Assembly (NCBI RefSeq): GCF_002812205.1
Contig: NZ_NPEA01000003.1
Span: 1-64,000 of the forward strand
DNA: 64,000 bases
Direction of reading: 5' to 3'
From: Leptospira neocaledonica
Lineage (GTDB): Bacteria > Spirochaetota > Leptospiria > Leptospirales > Leptospiraceae
The notes under the pieces are model-generated. The model was given only the letters and a program-made list of their open reading frames with translations, was not told the origin of the DNA and ran no database searches. The position numbers and the translations under genes are program-made. Of the stretch, positions 17,049 to 27,751 are shown piece after piece; the first letter of the stretch is position 1; the number at the start of each line of letters is the position of its first letter.

Positions 17049-18989
17049 ATGCTACAATTCATCGATATCAAGCACCGGTTCGGTAGCTCCACACTTTTCG
17101 AAAACTTCTCCTGGCATATCAAGCCAGGCTCTAAGATTGCTTTGGTAGGACCTAACGGTTCCGGCAAATCCACTCTATTCAAAATGGCCACTGGAGAACT
17201 GAATCCCGAAGAAGGGATAGTTAGCCGCTCCAAACATACCGAGATCTCTTTATTCCAACAGATCCCTGATTTCAATTTCGAAGCAAGGGTGATCGATACT
17301 GCACTTTCTAAACATAAACATTATAACGAATATATAAAACGTTCCGAGGACATTCATGCAAGAATGGATCGCACGGATCATGATTCTCCTGAGTTTGAGG
17401 CTTTATTAGAAGAACAAAGCCAATTGGAAGAATACGCATTTACCTATGGCGTTCATGAATTAGAAGCCCAGGCAAAAAAAATCATTGGTGGTTTAGGGTT
17501 TTCTAATGATCAAATGGAGAAGAAGGTAAAAGAATTTTCTCCCGGTTACCAACATAGATTGGGGCTTGCGATTGCAATTTTGAATCCGGGAAACCTTCTT
17601 CTTTTGGATGAACCTACCAACCATTTGGATCACGCCTCTAAGGCATGGCTCGCGGAATATTTAGTGGATACGAATCGTTCTTTTGTTCTGGTTACTCATG
17701 ATCCAGAATTCCTGAACGCAACTACCGATACGATCGCAGAATTAAATCCTTCCGGTGTTCTGGAATTTAAAGGAACTTTGGAAGATTACTTCGAACATAA
17801 AAACGAACTTTTAGATAAGTTAAGGCTTCAATTCAAAAAAGAAGAAGCTTATTTAAAGAAAAGGACCGAGTGGATAGAACGTTTCCGTTCTAAGGCCACA
17901 AAGGCAAAAGCAGTCCAAAGTGTTATTAAAAAATTGGAAAAAAGGGAGAAGGTAGACGAACCCGAAGATTCTTTCTGGAATTCCAAAACTGAATACAGAT
18001 TCAATTACACTCCTTGCGGAAATCTTTCCTTCCGGATCGAAAACGCATCCTTTGCTTACGAAAAAACGGGGAAGAATATTTTTTCCAATGCTGAACTCCA
18101 TGTTTCTAATGGAGACAAGATCGCGATCATAGGGCCGAATGGCGCGGGTAAATCCACATTCTTAAGAAATATATTAGGAATTCATAAATTAACCGAGGGC
18201 TCGGTCACTTTCGGACCCAAGACAAAAATAGGCTACTTCTCCCAGAACCATCATGAGCACCTGGACCCGGAAAAAAATCTTTTAGAAACAGTCCTTTCCG
18301 TTTATCCAGACCTTCCGGATGTGGAAGCAAGAAAACTATTAGGCTATTTTTCTTTCAGCGACGACAGAGTTTTCAAAAAAGTGGGACTTCTTTCCGGAGG
18401 AGAACAGAGCAGACTGAGATTGGCTCTTTTGGTAAGATTCTCCTCTAATACTTTATTTTTGGACGAGCCCACCAACCACTTAGACTTAGTGGTAAGAGAT
18501 AATTTGAAACGGGCACTCCAAGAATATCCCGGAGCGGTTTTAGTTATCTCTCACGATCCTGATTTTTTAAAGGATCTATGCACCAGGACTGTTTCCGTTT
18601 CGAACGGAAAAGTAAAAGATCTGAATACCAGCTTTTCCGATTATTTAAAATTCCCTCCGGAAGAATTAGAAGCCGAAGGCGGCTTTACGGTCAAGACCCC
18701 GACTGAAAATGCAGGGATCGAAAACAAGACCAGATCCCAAAAGAATGCAGATAAAAATCGGGTGAAAAAAATCCAAAAAGAAATAGAACAAATCGAAGCT
18801 AAGATCGCTCTATTAGAAAAGAATAAATCGAACTCCGAGGAACTTCTCGCAGATCCTGAGTTTTATAAAAAGCGCAGTTATCAAATGGAATTAGACAATT
18901 ATAACGAGACCAAAAAAGAAATCTCTCGCTTAACCGAAACCTGGGAAAAACTGCAAATCGAAATGGAAGAACTTTCCTCCGTAGTATAA
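17049..18989 (+). CDS. ABC-F family ATPase
   Basis: Cytoplasmic protein of 646 residues with two ATP-binding cassettes and no membrane domain, as in ribosome-associated ABC-F factors (Uup, EttA, YdiF types). The first Walker A is GPNGSGKST (about residue 36) and its Walker B is LLLLDEPTNHLD. The second cassette has GPNGAGKST (about 365), signature LSGGEQSR and Walker B TLFLDEPTNHLD. The first signature reads FSPGYQ rather than SGG, a known degeneracy in the family. A linker between cassettes is lysine-rich, and a C-terminal coiled coil covers about 565-640. It probably acts on ribosomes. The particular subfamily is not settled. Confidence 0.92.
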   Translation: MLQFIDIKHRFGSSTLFENFSWHIKPGSKIALVGPNGSGKSTLFKMATGELNPEEGIVSRSKHTEISLFQQIPDFNFEARVIDTALSKHKHYNEYIKRSEDIHARMDRTDHDSPEFEALLEEQSQLEEYAFTYGVHELEAQAKKIIGGLGFSNDQMEKKVKEFSPGYQHRLGLAIAILNPGNLLLLDEPTNHLDHASKAWLAEYLVDTNRSFVLVTHDPEFLNATTDTIAELNPSGVLEFKGTLEDYFEHKNELLDKLRLQFKKEEAYLKKRTEWIERFRSKATKAKAVQSVIKKLEKREKVDEPEDSFWNSKTEYRFNYTPCGNLSFRIENASFAYEKTGKNIFSNAELHVSNGDKIAIIGPNGAGKSTFLRNILGIHKLTEGSVTFGPKTKIGYFSQNHHEHLDPEKNLLETVLSVYPDLPDVEARKLLGYFSFSDDRVFKKVGLLSGGEQSRLRLALLVRFSSNTLFLDEPTNHLDLVVRDNLKRALQEYPGAVLVISHDPDFLKDLCTRTVSVSNGKVKDLNTSFSDYLKFPPEELEAEGGFTVKTPTENAGIENKTRSQKNADKNRVKKIQKEIEQIEAKIALLEKNKSNSEELLADPEFYKKRSYQMELDNYNETKKEISRLTETWEKLQIEMEELSSVV

Positions 18990-19008
18990 TGATCATAAAG
19001 GAGACTAA

Positions 19009-19344
19009 ATGAATCCGAAAGAATTAAAAAACAGATTAGATGCCAGAAAATCAGGAAGTGATGATTTTTACCTTCTGGATGTACGTAACCCGAACGAACA
19101 AGAGATCTCCACAATCGAAGGAACAGATCTTTTGATACCGGTTGCAGAACTACCTACAAGGATCGGAGAATTGGATTCTTGGAAATCTTCCGGAAAAGAA
19201 ATTATAGTATATTGCCGTTCCGGAGCAAGATCCGCGAATGCCTGCGGAGTTTTAAAATCCACAGGTTTTTCCAAAGTATTTAACTTAGAAGGCGGTATCC
19301 TATTGTATTCGGACGAAGTAGACCCTTCTCTAGCTAAATATTAA
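19009..19344 (+). CDS. Rhodanese-like domain protein
   Basis: Single-domain sulphurtransferase-like protein of 111 residues. The active-site loop is YCRSGAR with catalytic cysteine at about residue 66, and FYLLDVRNPNEQEI is the usual N-terminal CH2A-like region. It lacks the second rhodanese domain of thiosulphate sulphurtransferases, as in GlpE/PspE-type proteins. The start has GGAG 11 bases upstream (AAAGGAGACTAAATG). It follows the ABC-F gene by 19 bases and is probably in the same operon. The sulphur donor and acceptor are unknown. Confidence 0.88.
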   Translation: MNPKELKNRLDARKSGSDDFYLLDVRNPNEQEISTIEGTDLLIPVAELPTRIGELDSWKSSGKEIIVYCRSGARSANACGVLKSTGFSKVFNLEGGILLYSDEVDPSLAKY

Positions 19345-19355
19345 GAATTCATCAT

Positions 19356-20276
19356 CTACTTTGATAAAAATTTAGAGATAGCCGGAAGAACTATTTCCGG
19401 CTTTTCTATATGAGGCAGATGTCCTGCATCCTTTACCAAAACGAATTCGGCTTTCAATAGTTCTTTCACATATACTCCTTTTTCCAAAGGAGTAGTACGA
19501 TCCTGATCTCCCCAAAAAACCAAAACAGGTTTTTGAGTTAAGGCCAAATTTTCGAATTCAGGCTTTGGCTCGAAAGAAATAATATTTCGGATAGTAGAAA
19601 GGATAGCTCTTCCGAAACCTTTAAAACTCAGTTGGGTTTCGTATTTTTCCACCCAACCGCTCGGAACCTTGGAAGGATCCACAAAATCTGTAGAGATACC
19701 TTTGGGTAAAGAAGGAATATAAACAACAGAATTTAAATATTCCCCGATCAAAGGAATAGTCAGAGGAAATGTATTCGTTTTTGAAGTAAATGGATCTACT
19801 AAGACTACTTTTTTCGTTCTATCCGGATGTTTGGAAACATAATGAGCGACTATAGGCCCCCCCATAGAAAGTCCCATTATATCAAAAGATCCGCTTATAT
19901 GCAAAAAATTTAATAAATCATCAATCTGAGTAGTAAACAAGTCCAGATTATAAACTGTATCCGGTCTGTCAGAATATCCTCTTCCATAAAGATCAAATCG
20001 CAAAACTCGGAAACCCGCATCCGTAAGTGATTTTTGAACAGGGTCCCAGATAAAATAGGGAGTGGAAAAACCGTGAACTAAAACTACAAGATTTCCTTTT
20101 TCAGGTCCAGACAATTCATAATGAGTCCAACCTAAGGGAAGTTCCGCAAATTGCCCGGAGGCTTTGGAGCGAATCGACTCGTTTAATTCGATTGTTTCTC
20201 TCGAGCGAACAAACGGCAAAGCGGTAAGTGCGATCAGTACAAGTACCGCTAAAGCGAGGAGAAGTTTCTTTCTCAT
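19356..20276 (-). CDS. Alpha/beta hydrolase
   Basis: Membrane-anchored or exported hydrolase of 306 residues. A hydrophobic helix is at residues 3-20. The oxyanion region is LVHGFSTPYFIWDP, the nucleophile elbow is GLSMGG (about residue 136), the acid is in FWGDQDRTTP and the histidine in DAGHLPHIEKP. The order fits the canonical fold with a cap domain. Its start codon overlaps the stop of the upstream tetR gene in an ATGA, so the two are translationally coupled. The substrate is unknown; regulation by the TetR protein is inferred. Confidence 0.88.
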   Translation of the reverse strand: MRKKLLLALAVLVLIALTALPFVRSRETIELNESIRSKASGQFAELPLGWTHYELSGPEKGNLVVLVHGFSTPYFIWDPVQKSLTDAGFRVLRFDLYGRGYSDRPDTVYNLDLFTTQIDDLLNFLHISGSFDIMGLSMGGPIVAHYVSKHPDRTKKVVLVDPFTSKTNTFPLTIPLIGEYLNSVVYIPSLPKGISTDFVDPSKVPSGWVEKYETQLSFKGFGRAILSTIRNIISFEPKPEFENLALTQKPVLVFWGDQDRTTPLEKGVYVKELLKAEFVLVKDAGHLPHIEKPEIVLPAISKFLSK

Positions 20277-20890
20277 TCTTTGTCTAAAAGTATTTTACGG
20301 AAAAATAAAAAGCCTTCGTCCAGAGGATCGCCGATTCCTCTTTTTTTCAACATTCCAGTCATGTCCAAAACTATGATCCCGTACATCCAAGAATACATTG
20401 TTCTCGCGAGAGAAGGATAATCTTCTTCTTTGATCTTGAACTCTCCCGATCTAACGCCCGCTCGGATGGTTTCCAAAAATACGCGGTAACTGGTCGGAAG
20501 TTTCGGGAATGCTTTTCTATGCATATGGCCATGAACAGTATTGAACATTACCTTATGCAGCTCTTGGTTATTCCCAGAAAAATCATAATAAGCCCTTGCG
20601 ATCAGGGTTAATTTTTCATAAGAATTTTTTCCGTTCAGTCTGGAAGCTCTCAGAGTTTCGGTTAACTGAGCTTCTCCCTGGGAAATGATAATTTTGATGA
20701 TATCCTGTTGGCTCTTGAAGTGAGAATAAGGGCTCGCGACACTACAATCCAACTTTTCGGCGATCCTTCTCATGGAAAGCCCGTCAATTCCCTCTTCGTT
20801 CAGTATATCCAAAGCCGCCTGGACGATGGATTCTTTATTTAAACTATTTCTAGTGCGCCTTCTTGGACGCGGAGCAGCTACTGCAGTCAT
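20273..20890 (-). CDS. TetR family regulator
   Basis: Repressor-type regulator of 205 residues. The start at 20890 (MTAVAAPRP) is chosen because the 92 upstream codons of the open frame do not resemble any protein and extend into the divergent promoter. An arginine-rich segment precedes the helix-turn-helix (about 20-65), with IVQAALDILNEEGIDGLSMRRIAEKLDCSVASPYSHF. The C-terminal part resembles TetR_C_33 or WHG-type domains, with ARAYYDFSGNNQELHKVMF. It overlaps the downstream alpha/beta hydrolase by four bases and is divergent from the acetoacetate decarboxylase-like gene. It likely controls one or both neighbours. Confidence 0.88.
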   Translation of the reverse strand: MTAVAAPRPRRRTRNSLNKESIVQAALDILNEEGIDGLSMRRIAEKLDCSVASPYSHFKSQQDIIKIIISQGEAQLTETLRASRLNGKNSYEKLTLIARAYYDFSGNNQELHKVMFNTVHGHMHRKAFPKLPTSYRVFLETIRAGVRSGEFKIKEEDYPSLARTMYSWMYGIIVLDMTGMLKKRGIGDPLDEGFLFFRKILLDKE

Positions 20891-21049
20891 ATTTTTTGCC
20901 TTCGGGACACTCGAAAGCCGAGAACGGCTCGAGTATCGTCCCCATTGTCCAGTTATCCCAAAAATGGGCAGGATGTTCAAGAGTTTCCTTTTCAAATTTG
21001 GGGATTTTCCTAGTATAGGATACAAAAAAGATAGAAACGGACCCCTAGA

Positions 21050-21802
21050 ATGAAAGCAACCGCCTCTTCCAAGGTCAAACCAAAGACCAAAGCCGCAAAA
21101 ACTACACAACAATCCCCTAAAAAAGCCACAATCAGCAAGACCAGACCCCAATCCCCTAAGAGACATTTTCCGGCTCCTTGGTCATTAACAGGAGAAGGAT
21201 TCCTGTTCCCGTTGTTTGGTAGGAAGTCCTACAATTCGGAAATGGCATTTTTGGATGAAGAAGATCGTAAGTCCTTCAAAGGAGGACTCGGCTCTTTGAT
21301 GTTAGTGAATTACGAAAGATCCGATGTTGGACCTTATTACGAACTTTTGTACATTCCTGGAAATTTCGAACACAAGGATACAAATTACAAAAGGATCACC
21401 CGCATTTTTGTATCCAGCCAAACTTCCGTCGAAGAAGGAATTCGTAACTGGGCCATCCCGAAAGAAAGAGCTGATTTCATTTGGAAAAAAGAAGGCCGAG
21501 TAACTAAGATAGAAGTTTCCAGAGATGGAAAAACTTTTTTCAAAATTAAAATCCGAACATTAGGTTTTAATTTTCCTGTAAGCACTTCTATTCTCCCTTA
21601 TGTTCTTTTGCAAAAAGCGGAAGACGGATCCAAACTAAGCACTGCATTTATAGGCACAGGTAAAGGAAAATTCGCAAGGATAGAATCCGTTTGGTCGGAT
21701 GAAACTATCTTTCCCGACTTTATCAAAGGTGGAGGCATAAAAACAGGAATAGGAGCTTCTCCTTTCCATCTCACCTTCCCTGTCGCAGAAAATGTTGAAT
21801 AA
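21050..21802 (+). CDS. Acetoacetate decarboxylase-like protein
   Basis: Protein of 250 residues with a body resembling the acetoacetate decarboxylase-like superfamily: FPAPWSLTGEGF at about 43, ELLYIPG at about 103 and ITRIFVSSQTSVEEGIRNWAIPKE. The N-terminal about 40 residues are lysine-, threonine- and serine-rich and would be disordered. The catalytic lysine of true decarboxylases cannot be placed with confidence, so activity is uncertain. It is divergent from tetR with 159 bases between starts and lies 56 bases before the first ceramidase gene. Confidence 0.7.
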   Translation: MKATASSKVKPKTKAAKTTQQSPKKATISKTRPQSPKRHFPAPWSLTGEGFLFPLFGRKSYNSEMAFLDEEDRKSFKGGLGSLMLVNYERSDVGPYYELLYIPGNFEHKDTNYKRITRIFVSSQTSVEEGIRNWAIPKERADFIWKKEGRVTKIEVSRDGKTFFKIKIRTLGFNFPVSTSILPYVLLQKAEDGSKLSTAFIGTGKGKFARIESVWSDETIFPDFIKGGGIKTGIGASPFHLTFPVAENVE

Positions 21803-21858
21803 GCTGAATATTCGAATTTAATAAAATACTTTTATAAAGATCCGATAGGAGTCCTGTT

Positions 21859-23886
21859 ATGAAGATATTCCGTTTAACGATTATTCTTCCGTTCTTATTT
21901 TTACTCTTTTCCGAGCCTACATTCTCCGGAACAGCAAAACCTCAGATTAAAGATTTTAATTTCGAGGCTGGAATGTCAAAAGTAGATATCACAGGACCTC
22001 CAACAGGGATCATGTTCTGGGGTTATGCGCAAGAAGGGCAAAAAGGAGAAGGTATACATCTCCGGCAATTCGCAAGAGCCTTAGTAATCAAAGATCCAAA
22101 AACCGGAAAAGTATTGGCCTATGTGACAGCCGAATTAGGCGGAGTCCCTCACGAGGTGCAAAGAGACATCGTAGCTAGATTGAAGAAGGAAGTGGATCCT
22201 AATTTTAATTTCGCGAATGTGCTCTTAAACGCTTCTCATACTCATAGCGCTCCTGCTGGATTCTTCCATTATATTCAAAATTCCATATATACCACTAAAT
22301 TCTTTCCCGAATATTATTCTGTGATCGTAAACGGGATCTTTCAGGCGATCAAGGATGCTTATTCCAAAAAAGAAGCTGCCCAACTGTTGATCGGAAGTGC
22401 AACCGTAGAAGGCGCAGGAGTGAATCGTTCCTTAGTGGCATACCAAGCAAACCCTAAGGAAGAAAGAGACAGATACAATTCAGATACAGACAAAACAATG
22501 ATCCAACTCTCGGTGAATACCAGAAGAGGTGTGATCGGGATCGTAAACTGGTATGGAGTGCATACCACGAATATGACCTTCGACAATCATTTGGTATCTA
22601 CGGACAATAAAGGATATGCTTCTTATCTTTCCGAATCGGAAGCCGTTAAAAGAGGACAAAAAGATTTTATCGCGATCTTTGCACAGGCTAATGAAGGAGA
22701 TGTGACTCCTAACCTGAATCTGAACAATACAGGTCCTGGAAAAGATATGTTTGAGAGCACAAAGATCATTGGAGAAAGACAATATCTTGCGAGTTCTAAA
22801 ATCCTGAACGATGAAAATCCCAGAGCCTTACCTTCGGGGCTCAACTATGCACAATCCTTTATAGATATGCCAAACTCGATCGTTCGTAAGGAATTTTCAG
22901 AAACAGGAAAAGACGAGAGAACCTGTCTCTCCGCTTATGGATATGCTCTAGCAGCAGGTTCTACGGAAGAAGGTGGAGGACATTGGCTTTTCCATGAAGG
23001 GATGAAGGATGAAGATAGAAAATTCTATATTGATTGGCTAGCTGCAAGATTACTGCAAGCTCCAAGCGATGAGTTGAGAGTTTGCCAAAAACCTAAAGCA
23101 ATCCTATTTCCGATGGGAGAAACAAAACCGGATCCTTCTCTTTCTCAAATTCTACCCTTAGGACTCGCTACCATCGGAGATTTTGCTTTAATTATTTCAC
23201 CTAACGAAGTTACTACGATGTCCAGCAGAAGAATGAAAGAAACAGTCAAAAAAGTTTTGGGATCGAAAATCAAAGAGATCGCACTTTCCGGGCTGACCAA
23301 CGATTTTGCCGGTTATATCACTACTAAAGAAGAATATTCTACACAACAATACGAAGGCGGTCATACTCTTCATGGACCGTTTAGTTTAGATCTTTTTAGA
23401 CAAGAATACCACAGACTTGCAAATGATCTTTTACAAAACAAAGTAAGTAACCAAGGACCTTTTCCTAAGGATCTGAGTGCTTCGGTTGTAGGAACAGATA
23501 TCCCTCATAGAGAAAAGATCTCTTCTTTCGAGCCCAAAGTAAAAACGCCGAATGAAAGTATTACAAAGATCGGAGAACTCGTTTCCTGCGAAGTAAGTTC
23601 CGTAAATCCAAACATTTCTTATCCAAAACAAAAATCCTATTTTAATGTGGAAAAGAAAGAAGGAGACAAATGGATCACTACTTATACTGACTCCGACTGG
23701 GCTACTAAATTCTATTATAAAAAATCCTTCTTACCTTTGTTCGACGATCAGATCCGGCTAGTTTGGGAGACGGATAAGAATGATACTCCTGGAGTATATA
23801 GGCTGAAACATTCTTCCTTCTATATTAACAAGGAAGGAAAAGAAGTCCCATTCTCCGTTGATTGCCCCGAATTCGAATTAAAATAG
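21859..23886 (+). CDS. Neutral/alkaline ceramidase family protein
   Basis: Exported 675-residue protein of the neutral ceramidase family, which releases sphingosine from ceramide. A signal peptide covers residues 1-23. Zinc-site motifs are ASHTHSAP (histidines at 127 and 129), WYGVHTTNM (histidine 235) and the EEYSTQQYEGGHTL segment near residue 500. The family motif around the nucleophile reads NEGDVTPN, so the position normally occupied by serine is threonine 283. A C-terminal Ig-like domain covers about 550-675. A second, lipoprotein-type homologue is encoded at 61103. The start has GGAG 10 bases upstream. Action on host or environmental sphingolipids is inferred; activity is uncertain because of the substitution. 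Confidence 0.87.
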   Translation: MKIFRLTIILPFLFLLFSEPTFSGTAKPQIKDFNFEAGMSKVDITGPPTGIMFWGYAQEGQKGEGIHLRQFARALVIKDPKTGKVLAYVTAELGGVPHEVQRDIVARLKKEVDPNFNFANVLLNASHTHSAPAGFFHYIQNSIYTTKFFPEYYSVIVNGIFQAIKDAYSKKEAAQLLIGSATVEGAGVNRSLVAYQANPKEERDRYNSDTDKTMIQLSVNTRRGVIGIVNWYGVHTTNMTFDNHLVSTDNKGYASYLSESEAVKRGQKDFIAIFAQANEGDVTPNLNLNNTGPGKDMFESTKIIGERQYLASSKILNDENPRALPSGLNYAQSFIDMPNSIVRKEFSETGKDERTCLSAYGYALAAGSTEEGGGHWLFHEGMKDEDRKFYIDWLAARLLQAPSDELRVCQKPKAILFPMGETKPDPSLSQILPLGLATIGDFALIISPNEVTTMSSRRMKETVKKVLGSKIKEIALSGLTNDFAGYITTKEEYSTQQYEGGHTLHGPFSLDLFRQEYHRLANDLLQNKVSNQGPFPKDLSASVVGTDIPHREKISSFEPKVKTPNESITKIGELVSCEVSSVNPNISYPKQKSYFNVEKKEGDKWITTYTDSDWATKFYYKKSFLPLFDDQIRLVWETDKNDTPGVYRLKHSSFYINKEGKEVPFSVDCPEFELK

Positions 23887-23980
23887 TATGACTCGAAAAC
23901 GACGTAAAATGGAATGGTAGTACACCGTATTGATCTGCAGTTAATGACTGCGTAATGTTAATATTTATAGGACTGGAAAA

Positions 23981-25162
<1,182 letters not shown>

Positions 25163-25171
25163 TAATAAAAA

Positions 25172-25205
25172 GACTAGGTCCCGCTTTGGTTTGCAGGACC
25201 TAGTC
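25172..25205 (-). terminator. Intrinsic terminator for the flavin oxidoreductase gene
   Basis: GACTAGGTCC and GGACCTAGTC form a perfect 10-base stem with a 14-base loop. On the minus strand it is followed by a T-rich run, so it terminates the minus-strand operon ending at 25233. On the plus strand no T-run follows. Confidence 0.75.
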
Positions 25206-25232
25206 CAGTTCTCACTTCCCTAGTTTACGCTT

Positions 25233-26243
25233 TTATAATCTTTTTTCCAATTCGAAAGTTTCTGCCAAAAGTTCGTAAGAACGAACCCTATCTTTAAAAT
25301 CGTACGTGATAGTAGAAACCACTACTTCATCTATTCCATATTCTTGGGTCAGATCGAAAATCCTTTTTTTGACCGTATCAGGAGTGCCCACAATCATTCT
25401 TCCCCGATTATGTAGTAACCTGACCCTTTCCATATCCGAATACACGTACGGTTTAATTTCCTCATAAGAAAGTATACCTTCGCTAATTCCTTTTTCAATA
25501 TTTAAAAGTTGTCTGTCCATTACAGCCTGTAGTTCTTCTGCCTTCTCTTTTGTATCCGCACATAACACAAAAATACCAACGCTTGCTTGAGGAGTTGGAA
25601 GGCCTGCAGAAGGTTGGAATCTTTCCTTGTAAGCCTTGATACTCGCAAATCCTCCGGTAGGATTGATAAACTGGGCAAAAGAAAGAGCCATCCCGAAATG
25701 AGCCGCAATCAAAGCACTTTCTCCACTCGAAGTTAATATCCAAAGTTCAGGACAGGTTTCCGCAACCGGGATCGCTTTTACTTTCTCCTGAATGGAATCG
25801 GGCTCTGCATTATCCGTCAAAAAATCTCGTAAATCCATCAATTGTTGGATAAAATCATTCTGAACAAAACTGTTAGAAGGATTTAGTATAGCAGCCGTTA
25901 GTCGATCTCCACCGGGTGCCCTACCGAGTCCAAGATCTATCCTTCCTGGAAAAAGAGTTTCGAGCATCCTAAAATTTTCGGCCACCTTAAGAGAGCTATG
26001 ATTTGGAAGCATGATCCCGCCGGAACCCATACGGATCCCTTTCGTTTCGCCGGCAAGATGAGAAATCAAAACTTCAGGAGAAGACCCGGCCAGTCCCAGA
26101 ATATTATGATGTTCTGAAACCCAATATCTGTGATAACCCAATCTATCGGTAAGCTTCGCAAGTTCGATCGTCTCTTGGACCGCCTGAAATGCGGTCCCAC
26201 CTTTGCGGATCGGAGACTGATCTAAAACACTTAATCGGATCAT
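25233..26243 (-). CDS. LLM-class flavin-dependent oxidoreductase
   Basis: Luciferase-like monooxygenase family protein of 336 residues. MIRLSVLDQSPIRKG is the family start, followed by WVSEHHN at about residue 47 and LGLGRAPGGDR around 115, both characteristic of the MsnO8-like group. The start at 26243 is preferred to a frame start 90 bases upstream because it begins the conserved strand and follows the preceding stop by one base. It forms an operon with the SDR gene upstream. The substrate is unknown; flavin use is inferred from the family. Confidence 0.87.
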   Translation of the reverse strand: MIRLSVLDQSPIRKGGTAFQAVQETIELAKLTDRLGYHRYWVSEHHNILGLAGSSPEVLISHLAGETKGIRMGSGGIMLPNHSSLKVAENFRMLETLFPGRIDLGLGRAPGGDRLTAAILNPSNSFVQNDFIQQLMDLRDFLTDNAEPDSIQEKVKAIPVAETCPELWILTSSGESALIAAHFGMALSFAQFINPTGGFASIKAYKERFQPSAGLPTPQASVGIFVLCADTKEKAEELQAVMDRQLLNIEKGISEGILSYEEIKPYVYSDMERVRLLHNRGRMIVGTPDTVKKRIFDLTQEYGIDEVVVSTITYDFKDRVRSYELLAETFELEKRL

Positions 26244-26244
26244 A

Positions 26245-27039
26245 TCAGAATGCAGACTTGACCACACCCCCATCCACTCGGAGTGCAGCACCATTCGTTG
26301 CGGAGGAAAGTGGAGAAGAAAGATAAACTGCAAGATTTGCGACTTCTTCTACTGTTGCGAATCTTTGTAAAAGAGAGGTAGGTCTCGCGTTTTTGAAAAA
26401 TTCTTTTTCTACGGTTGAAGTAGAAACATTTTGTTGTTTTGCAAGATCTTCTAAAAATCCTTCTACACCTTCGGAACGAGTTGGTCCTGGGAGAATAGAA
26501 TTTACAGTAACATTGGTTCCTTTTGTAAGTTCAGCAATTCCTCTGCCTAAAGAAATCTGAGCACTTTTTGTAACTCCATAATGGATCATTTCATTCGGGA
26601 TCTGAATTCCGGATTCACTGGATATAAATAAGATCCTCCCCCAATTTTTTTTGAGCATAGAAGGTAGATAAGCTCTGGAAAGTCTGACTCCACTCAGAAC
26701 ATTCACTTCGAAAAATCGGATCCAATCTTCGTCTGGGATCTCTACAAAATCTTTAGGTTCAAAGATCCCAACATTATTCACAAGAATATCAACATTAGGA
26801 AATTTTGATGCGATTTTGTTTACTTCTTCTTTGTTAGAAAAATCCGCCTCGATTCCGAGGAGATTTGCTTTGGGGATTTTTTTGTGAATGGTAGAGATTG
26901 CTTCTTCTACTCTTGCTTTGGTTCTTCCGTTTATAATTACCTGGGCTCCTTCTGCTGCTAGGCCTGTGGCGATTGCGAGTCCGATTCCGGCGGTTGATCC
27001 GGTGACTAATGCGATTTTATCTTTGAGTTGAGTATCCAT
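26245..27039 (-). CDS. SDR family oxidoreductase
   Basis: Short-chain dehydrogenase/reductase of 264 residues. It has the NAD(P)-binding TGSTAGIG motif at about residue 14, DILVNNVG around 85, the serine in LFISSESG and YGVTK with the catalytic Tyr-x-x-x-Lys, then a C-terminal GAALRVDGG. It is probably a ketoreductase or an acyl-carrier-type reductase. It is cotranscribed with the flavin oxidoreductase gene, which begins one base after its stop. Confidence 0.9.
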   Translation of the reverse strand: MDTQLKDKIALVTGSTAGIGLAIATGLAAEGAQVIINGRTKARVEEAISTIHKKIPKANLLGIEADFSNKEEVNKIASKFPNVDILVNNVGIFEPKDFVEIPDEDWIRFFEVNVLSGVRLSRAYLPSMLKKNWGRILFISSESGIQIPNEMIHYGVTKSAQISLGRGIAELTKGTNVTVNSILPGPTRSEGVEGFLEDLAKQQNVSTSTVEKEFFKNARPTSLLQRFATVEEVANLAVYLSSPLSSATNGAALRVDGGVVKSAF

Positions 27040-27214
27040 GTATTGTTTTCCATTACTTAGACGAAGCTAACGCAAGACTAGGCAAAAACGGTTTTGGTCC
27101 ATGACTTGGTCTTAGGTCGGCTTCAGATTAAATCTTAAGATCAATAGTAAGATATTTTACAACAATTTTCGGGTTGTGCTAAATTCAAAAAATCTTTTAT
27201 ACTTAGCCAAACAA

Positions 27215-27751
27215 ATGATCTTCAGTAAAGAAATCCAATCCCCTTTAGGAATACTTCTCGCAGGTGCGGTGGAAGAAGGTATCTGCCTTTTGGAATTCAC
27301 CGAAAAAGAGAGATTGGAACTCCAACTTACTCGGCTGAAAAAAGTTTTCGGTGAAGATATCCAACCGGGGGAAAGTAGATTTTTCCACCAATTAGAAGAT
27401 CAGCTTAAGGAATATTTCGAAGGTAAAAGAAAAGATTTCGATATCCCTCTTGTAGTTTTAGGTACTGAATTTCAGAAAAAGGCTTGGGAAGCTTTACATT
27501 CCGTTGTTTACGGAAAGACAAATTCTTATGAGGCTCAGGCGATCCGGATCGGAGACAAAAATGCGGTCCGTGCAGTAGCAAAAGCGAACGGAGAAAATCG
27601 GATCGCTATTCTGATCCCATGTCATAGGATCGTAGGAAAAAGTGGAGATCTAACAGGATATGGCGGAGGGCTCTGGAGAAAAAAATTCCTGCTCGAATTA
27701 GAGCAAAAATTCTCTGATTCTCCTACCTTACCTTTTTTCCGAGATGAATGA
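27215..27751 (+). CDS. ogt: Methylated-DNA-[protein]-cysteine S-methyltransferase
   Basis: Suicide DNA-repair protein of about 178 residues that takes the methyl group from O6-methylguanine. The acceptor cysteine is in IPCHRIVGKSG (with the conserved PCHRV-type motif), followed by LTGYGGGLWRKKFLLELE, and an N-terminal FEGKRKDFD region precedes the helix-turn-helix. The start at 27215 (MIFSKEIQSPLG) is preferred because it begins the domain; a GTG 39 bases upstream is also in frame, and neither has a clear ribosome binding site. Its last 29 bases overlap the convergent dihydroorotase gene. Confidence 0.9.
   Translation: MIFSKEIQSPLGILLAGAVEEGICLLEFTEKERLELQLTRLKKVFGEDIQPGESRFFHQLEDQLKEYFEGKRKDFDIPLVVLGTEFQKKAWEALHSVVYGKTNSYEAQAIRIGDKNAVRAVAKANGENRIAILIPCHRIVGKSGDLTGYGGGLWRKKFLLELEQKFSDSPTLPFFRDE

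Noticed and set aside
20891..21166. Longer version of the TetR protein starting at 21166
   Set aside because: The 92 extra residues are glycine- and serine-rich without a family match and cover the divergent promoter; the ATG at 20890 gives a normal TetR length.
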